A DNA stretch of 17,798 nucleotides from Chloroflexota bacterium (lineage in GTDB: Bacteria; Chloroflexota; Anaerolineae; Anaerolineales; Anaerolineaceae), in the NCBI GenBank assembly GCA_023434145.1, contig JAEYTI010000065.1, forward strand, positions 1 through 17,798. The letters run 5' to 3'. Each line of letters starts with the position of its first letter. Position 1 is the first letter of the stretch. The notes under the pieces were generated by a model. That model had not been told where the DNA came from. It did no database searches and worked only from the letters and a program-made list of their open reading frames with translations. This document shows, piece after piece, positions 14,015 to 17,798 of the stretch. The position numbers and the translations under genes are program-made.

Positions 14015-14045
14015 GTCAATTAACAAAGGAATTCACCAGCAACTG

Positions 14046-14762
14046 CTAGCGATTCGACGGCTTTTCTGTTGGGCGCGTAACGGTTGGCATCCGGTTGGCG
14101 GGCGGCGAGAACAGCACCGCCAGCGCCGCGGCCCCTGCCGCGTCGGTTACCGCCAGCACCTCATCCCCTGCCTCAAAGGTGGTGATCCCGCGCGGGATCA
14201 TTACTTCGCCCTTGCGAATGATCGCGGCGATCACCACGTGCTCTGGCAGCCCCATGTCTTTTAGCGCAACGCCAATGGCACGAGCGCCCGTAGGAATCTT
14301 TTCCTCAACCAGCGAATAATTGCCACGGCGCAGCTTCAGCAGGGTGATCATATCGCCCAGTGACATTTCTTCCTGAATCAGCGACGCCAGCAGTTCAGCC
14401 TGGTTCACGGCTACATCCACGTGGAACTTTTCATCAAACAGCCAGGCATCGCGCGGATTATTCACGCGCGCGATCGTGCGGCGGACGTTGTACTGCGACC
14501 GCGCCAGGTAACACAGGCAAACATTCACCTCGTCCACCGTGGTGCAGGCCGCCATTACGTCTGCTCGCTGGATCCCCGCCTGTTCCAGCACCCGCATTTC
14601 CAGCATATCCCCTTCGATAATTGCTTCCGTAGGCAGCTCACGATGAATGCGCTCCAGAACTTCGCGGCGGTTCTCCACCACACGCACTTCATGATCCTGG
14701 CTAATCAGCAGGTTCGCAAGCTGCGCACCAGTCCGTCCTCCACCCGCAATGACAACAAACAT
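14046..14762 (-). CDS. trkA: TrkA/RCK potassium-transport regulatory protein (second)
   Basis: This 238-residue cytoplasmic RCK protein has an N-terminal Rossmann domain (GGGRTG at 7-12, acidic Glu30 at the end of the second strand, both expected for NAD(H) binding). The TrkA-C domain (about 140-225) contains PEHVVIAAIIRKGEVMIPRG and the closing GDEVLAVTD. The tail after 225 is Pro/Arg-rich. Proteins of this type gate TrkH/KtrB-like potassium channels in response to nucleotides. AGGAGG before the ATG overlaps the stop codon of the upstream trkA gene, 9 nt away, so both are made together. No TrkH or KtrB is seen here, and the likely partner is KimA. Confidence 0.88.
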   Translation of the reverse strand: MFVVIAGGGRTGAQLANLLISQDHEVRVVENRREVLERIHRELPTEAIIEGDMLEMRVLEQAGIQRADVMAACTTVDEVNVCLCYLARSQYNVRRTIARVNNPRDAWLFDEKFHVDVAVNQAELLASLIQEEMSLGDMITLLKLRRGNYSLVEEKIPTGARAIGVALKDMGLPEHVVIAAIIRKGEVMIPRGITTFEAGDEVLAVTDAAGAAALAVLFSPPANRMPTVTRPTEKPSNR

Positions 14763-14771
14763 CTCAGCCTC

Positions 14772-15422
14772 CTAGTGCGCCAACAAGCGCTTGCGCAGCG
14801 CCTGGATTCCTTCCAATGTCGCGGAGATATGCACCACATCTCCGGTTTCCAGCACCATATTTGCCGATGGCAGCACTGCCTTTCCCGCACGGGTAATGGA
14901 CACCGGCATGCAGGCATCACTGGAAAACAGTTCCGCCACGGTTTGGCCGCTCCACGTCTCGGGCAGGCCAATCTCGTATACTTCTACCTCGCCGTTCCCC
15001 GCGGAGAACACTGCTTTCACGTCGCCGTGATAGATCATTTCCTCAATGCGCTGCGCGCCCCATGCAAGCGAGCTGATAAGCTGCAAGCCAAAGGCCTCAA
15101 TGATCGGACGGTAGCGAGGGTCGTAATTGCGAACAACCACGTTCGGTACGTTGTAAGATGCGCGCGCAAGGTGCCCCACAACAGCATTCAGCACGTCCGA
15201 GTCAGTCACTGCAGCCACGGCATCGGCGCGCTCGATCCCGGCGCGGTGCAGAACGTCGCGATTGATCGCTTCTCCTTCACTCAACCGCCCTTCAAAGTTC
15301 GACGGCAGCTTGGCAAACGCTTTCTCATCGATATCGATCACCGAGACTTCGTGACCCCGCTGGAACAGGCGCCCGGCAAGCTCTGCGCCCAACCGACCAC
15401 ACCCAACGACCAGTACTTTCAT
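14772..15422 (-). CDS. trkA: TrkA/RCK potassium-transport regulatory protein (first)
   Basis: This 216-residue RCK protein has a Rossmann domain (GCGRLG at 7-12, Asp30 and Asp32 after the second strand) for NAD(H)/ATP-type ligands. A linker helix follows, then a TrkA-C domain (about 137-212) ending in GDVVHISATLEGIQALRKRL. It differs clearly from its neighbour, so the pair is not a recent duplication. Two single RCK proteins could form a hetero-assembly equal to the two-domain TrkA of E. coli. It lies 86 nt behind kimA, with a GC-rich hairpin in the gap and a weak ribosome binding site. Confidence 0.88.
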   Translation of the reverse strand: MKVLVVGCGRLGAELAGRLFQRGHEVSVIDIDEKAFAKLPSNFEGRLSEGEAINRDVLHRAGIERADAVAAVTDSDVLNAVVGHLARASYNVPNVVVRNYDPRYRPIIEAFGLQLISSLAWGAQRIEEMIYHGDVKAVFSAGNGEVEVYEIGLPETWSGQTVAELFSSDACMPVSITRAGKAVLPSANMVLETGDVVHISATLEGIQALRKRLLAH

Positions 15423-15467
15423 GTTTTTACCCCAGTCCTATAGACGAATGAAACCTATCCGGCCAGT

Positions 15468-15488
15468 GGTGGCAGGCTGCCTGCCGCC
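15468..15488. repeat. Hairpin between kimA and trkA
   Basis: Nine-bp arms (15468-15476 and 15480-15488, one G-U pair) enclose the loop CTG. No T-run follows on the minus strand, so it is more likely a processing, pausing or stabilising site than a full terminator. It could set the ratio of kimA to trkA transcripts. Confidence 0.5.
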
Positions 15489-15508
15489 AAAAGTGCCGGT
15501 GAAAGAAA

Positions 15509-17476
15509 TTATTCCACAATATAGGGGACGTTGGTAATTACGATCCCCTTACGGAAGAGCAGCGCCTTACGCAGCGTAGCGGCGGTGTTGGTATGTAGGG
15601 CGTTCGTCCAGAAGCGGCGCGGGACGAACTGTGGCACCACTATGGTAATGACCTCGTTGGGCTGGCGCTTCTGGTAAATCTCATCGATGTACATCAGCAG
15701 CGGTTCAATAAATCGCCGGTACTGTGATTCGATAACCACCAACCGGATGCCCTCGCCCCAAGTCTCCCATTTCTCCTGCAGCCGGAGTGTTTCATCCGCG
15801 TCGGTAGAGACATACACGGCAGTGATATCGTCCGAGAGCGTGCGGGCATAGCGCACGGCGGCCAGCGTGCCCCGATGCACGCCGCCAATCGGCAGCAGCA
15901 CCCGGTTTCGCACCACGCGCGGCGGCACACCGTAGTTTTCCAGCGAGAGGCGCTTGGCCAGTTCTTTGTAATGGTTATTGATGCGGCTAAACACAATGAC
16001 AAGGGCCGGGATCAAAATAACGATCACCCACGCGCCATCTTGGAACTTTGTAATTGCGAACATCATCATTACCAGCGCTGTGAGCGTCGCCCCCAGGCCA
16101 TTGATAAACAGCTTCGTCTTCCACTTCGGATCAAACTTGATCCGAGAACCGCGCTCCTGCACTTCTTCACCGGGCTGGAGTTTACCGATTTTCCACCAAC
16201 GGCGTGCCATACCCGACTGAGAAAGCGTGAACGACATGAATACGCCAATGGCATAGAGCGGAATGAGCCGGGTGACGCTGGCCTGAAAAACGATAATCAG
16301 CAGCGACGCCAGCAGCGCAAGCGCGACGATGCCACGCGAATACACCAGGCGGCTGCCACGATACGTAAGCTGCCGGGGCAGCAGGCCATCGGTCGCCGTG
16401 ATCGCGCTGAGACGTGGGAAGTCCGCGAAGGAAGTGTTCGCCGCCATCACCAGAATGACGGTGGTAGCAGAAATGGTAAGCAAGTACATGAGCCCGCGCC
16501 CGTCAAAAGCCGTTCGGGAGAGCTGCGAAATAATCGTCTCTTCAACAGAGGGAAGGGCCTGGATGTGCGCCGCCAGGAACGAAATGCCCAACAACAGCGA
16601 ACCCAGAATACAGGACATCATAATCAGCGTGATTCCCGCATTTCGGCTGCGCGGTTCCTTGAAGGCTGGGATGCCGTCGGCGATCGCCTCAACGCCTGTG
16701 AGCGCAGCGGAACCACTAGAGAAAGCACGCAGCAGCAAGAAAGCAGAGATCCCAGAAACCGGCTCGATGGCCATTTCTAAGGGTGGTGGATCGATGACCG
16801 CCCCGAGCGGCTGCAAACCGAGGAAACCGAGCGGGCCGAGGAAGTACCTGGCCAGGCCAAAGAGAACGTTGGCATACAGCAAGATCACAAAGAAGTACGT
16901 CGGGATTGCGAATACAAGCCCCGACTCCTTCAGACCGCGCAGGTTTACCACCATGATAAAGAGAACAAGGCCAACTGCCAGATAAACGCGGTACTCGAAC
17001 ACTGCCGGGTACGCGGATACAATCTGCGCCACGCTAGAGGAGATGGAAACGGCTACAGTGAGGATGTAGTCCGTCAGGATCGCCGCGGCGGCAACCTTTG
17101 CGGGCAATTGGCCCAGGTTGTCGCGCGAAACAATGTACGAACCGCCGCCGTTCGGATAGGCGTGGATGGTTTGTTCATAAGAAAGGGTAACCACACCCAG
17201 CAGCCCGGCGATCACCAGACTGAGCGGGAATACCCAACCAAATGCTATCGTTCCGGCCGCCGCCAAAATCGCCATCATTTCTTGCGTGGCATATGCCGTG
17301 GAAGACAGCGCATCGGATGCAAAAACAGCGAGGCCGATGCTCTTCCCAATGGTCTGGTGCGGTGCATCGGCGGTTGCTAACGGTCGCCCTATGAGATAGT
17401 CGCGCCACGTACGAGGGGGATGCTCCTCCTTCGTTCGGTGCAGGACGACAGTACCGTTCTTACCTTCGATATTCAT
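15509..17476 (-). CDS. kimA: KimA-type potassium uptake transporter (APC superfamily)
   Basis: This 655-residue protein resembles B. subtilis KimA (YdaO), a high-affinity proton-coupled potassium importer, along its whole length. It shares the opening IGRPL, FASDALSSTAYATQE (52-66), HAYPNGGGSYIVSRDNLG (105-122), DYILTVAVSIS, GVEAI...AFK.P..RNA, and LIPLYAIGVF...LSQSGM. D55 and Y62 correspond in spacing to residues of the KimA potassium site (D36, Y43). About twelve membrane segments are followed by a cytoplasmic domain of about 140 residues starting at LLPIGGVHRG, with a universal-stress-like look. KimA-type proteins are controlled by c-di-AMP. The N-terminus is about 20 residues longer than KimA. 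It is often labelled a generic APC amino-acid permease. The ribosome binding site is weak. Two trkA genes follow. Confidence 0.87.
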   Translation of the reverse strand: MNIEGKNGTVVLHRTKEEHPPRTWRDYLIGRPLATADAPHQTIGKSIGLAVFASDALSSTAYATQEMMAILAAAGTIAFGWVFPLSLVIAGLLGVVTLSYEQTIHAYPNGGGSYIVSRDNLGQLPAKVAAAAILTDYILTVAVSISSSVAQIVSAYPAVFEYRVYLAVGLVLFIMVVNLRGLKESGLVFAIPTYFFVILLYANVLFGLARYFLGPLGFLGLQPLGAVIDPPPLEMAIEPVSGISAFLLLRAFSSGSAALTGVEAIADGIPAFKEPRSRNAGITLIMMSCILGSLLLGISFLAAHIQALPSVEETIISQLSRTAFDGRGLMYLLTISATTVILVMAANTSFADFPRLSAITATDGLLPRQLTYRGSRLVYSRGIVALALLASLLIIVFQASVTRLIPLYAIGVFMSFTLSQSGMARRWWKIGKLQPGEEVQERGSRIKFDPKWKTKLFINGLGATLTALVMMMFAITKFQDGAWVIVILIPALVIVFSRINNHYKELAKRLSLENYGVPPRVVRNRVLLPIGGVHRGTLAAVRYARTLSDDITAVYVSTDADETLRLQEKWETWGEGIRLVVIESQYRRFIEPLLMYIDEIYQKRQPNEVITIVVPQFVPRRFWTNALHTNTAATLRKALLFRKGIVITNVPYIVE

Positions 17477-17530
17477 AACTACCAGCTTTTGTCAACAATT
17501 TATGGGCTGTTTGTACCCACAAAGCCTGCG

Positions 17531-17559
17531 ATTATACTTTCATAGGGTCGGCCCGTCAA
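17531..17559 (-). promoter_or_regulatory. kimA: Promoter of the kimA-trkA-trkA operon
   Basis: On the minus strand TTGACG (17559-17554) and a perfect TATAAT (17536-17531) are separated by exactly 17 nt. The leader would be about 48 nt, too short to hold a c-di-AMP (ydaO) riboswitch. A second TATAAT (near 17617) lacks a clear -35 box. Confidence 0.85.
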
Positions 17560-17672
17560 TCTCTGACAAAGGGCGTACCATGCCGCGAAGCACAGCCGTA
17601 TGACACGAGAAGTAATTATAGCCCCGTATTTTCTGCGCTGCGTGTCATTCAACTCCAGGTCTCTGGGCTTTA
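17560..17672. other. Gene-free spacer between kimA promoter and IS end
   Basis: No gene is seen. A 7-bp inverted pair (TGACACG near 17600 and CGTGTCA near 17640) flanks an isolated TATAAT read on the minus strand. These could be operator-like for kimA, but nothing here is decisive. Confidence 0.35.
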
Positions 17673-17705
17673 GGGGCTGTCTCAAAAGTACATTGAGACA
17701 GCCCC
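17673..17705. repeat. Subterminal 13-bp hairpin at the IS end
   Basis: GGGGCTGTCTCAA (17673-17685) and its exact reverse complement (17693-17705) enclose a 7-nt loop. The presumed terminal repeat is thus directly followed by an inverted copy of itself. It could block read-through from outside into the transposase or mark the end for the transposase. Confidence 0.85.
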
Positions 17706-17740
17706 TTCCGATTTTAAAGGGGATGTGATTCAATAGGGGC

Positions 17741-17798
17741 ATGGCCAAGAAAAAACTACCGCCCGTGTTCAAAGAATATACGATGGGGCAGATGGTGT
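17741..17798 (+). CDS. Transposase, N-terminal fragment (cut by window edge)
   Basis: Nineteen codons are visible, starting MAKKKLPPVFKEYTMGQMV and still open at the window edge. The FKEYTMGQ start resembles the N-terminus of IS1182-family transposases (DDE type). It lies 36 nt inside the hairpin of the IS end, on the strand opposite to all other genes. GGGG (17736-17739) is the only ribosome-binding-like sequence near the ATG. The family assignment rests on few residues. Confidence 0.55.
   Translation, partial: MAKKKLPPVFKEYTMGQMV

Larger units (their letters stand above)
17673..17798 (+). mobile_element. Insertion sequence, left end (IS1182-like), truncated by window
   Basis: GGGGCTGTCTCAA (17673-17685), followed by AAGT, has the look of an IS terminal inverted repeat of the IS1182 type. 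A transposase-like start follows at 17741 on the plus strand. The other end is outside the window, so neither length nor target duplication can be checked. Confidence 0.6.

Noticed and set aside
13766..14045. Possible replication origin next to rpmH
   Set aside because: rpmH often lies near dnaA and oriC, but no dnaA gene and no DnaA-box cluster is seen; the stretch holds a promoter, a leader hairpin and a terminator.
14421..15443. 340-codon open frame on the plus strand
   Set aside because: Antisense to two clear TrkA proteins; composition typical of a shadow of GC-rich coding sequence.
15875..16780. 301-codon open frame on the plus strand
   Set aside because: Antisense to the KimA membrane region; the product is Arg/Gln/Asn-rich, a common complement of hydrophobic codons.
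17477..17530. Possible c-di-AMP (ydaO) riboswitch before kimA
   Set aside because: The leader predicted from the promoter is only about 48 nt, far shorter than that riboswitch, and shows none of its folding.
1..17798. tRNA and rRNA genes
   Set aside because: I looked for T-loop (GGTTCRAAYCC-like) and rRNA signatures on both strands and saw none that fold as a tRNA; GGTTC/GAACC pairs near 7590 and 7530 belong to T-box Stem I.

Overview
The window is a bacterial chromosome segment, GC-rich by eye, in which every gene from about position 509 to 17476 lies on the minus strand. Only the start of a transposase at the right edge reads on the plus strand. The gene set suggests a Chloroflexota bacterium, probably of the Anaerolineae. 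The evidence is a short Gram-positive-type YidC followed by KhpB/Jag, a T-box before ileS, a KimA-type potassium transporter, a diverged IleRS and sigma-70-like promoters. No rRNA or other phylogenetic marker is present, so this placement is an inference.

Layout from high to low coordinates, which is the direction of transcription. (1) 17673-17798: left end of an insertion sequence, cut by the window edge. (2) 17559-14046: a potassium module, kimA followed by two TrkA/RCK regulators, with a near-consensus promoter. (3) 13955-10084: the rpmH-rnpA-yidD-lipoprotein-yidC-khpB operon, behind a strong promoter and a roughly 155-nt leader. It encodes ribosomal protein L34, the RNase P protein, two membrane-insertion factors and an RNA-binding protein. 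A BamB-like eight-repeat lipoprotein sits between yidD and yidC. (4) 9968-8627: deoA (pyrimidine-nucleoside phosphorylase). (5) 8464-7682: an iron-sulfur flavoprotein-like reductase. (6) 7653-3678: promoter, isoleucine T-box leader, ileS and intrinsic terminator. (7) 3663-509: a tightly overlapping four-gene run with a CDP-alcohol phosphatidyltransferase, a YbhN/UPF0104 membrane protein, a small unknown membrane protein and a DUF123 (GIY-YIG-like) protein. (8) 1-508: no gene, but a modular palindromic repeat element of about 230 bp and a perfect hairpin at the window edge.

The genes are mostly ordinary housekeeping. The unusual material lies between them. Nearly every gene border carries a long, perfect or near-perfect inverted repeat. 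Several have arms of 18 to 35 bp closed by only 3 nt, and one (31-bp arms) is inserted within the ileS T-box leader. Two of these loci also share a 13-mer. The pairing of KimA with two RCK proteins and the PQQ-propeller lipoprotein in the yidC operon are the best functional leads. All coordinates, spacings and pairings were read by eye, with no database search or folding program.
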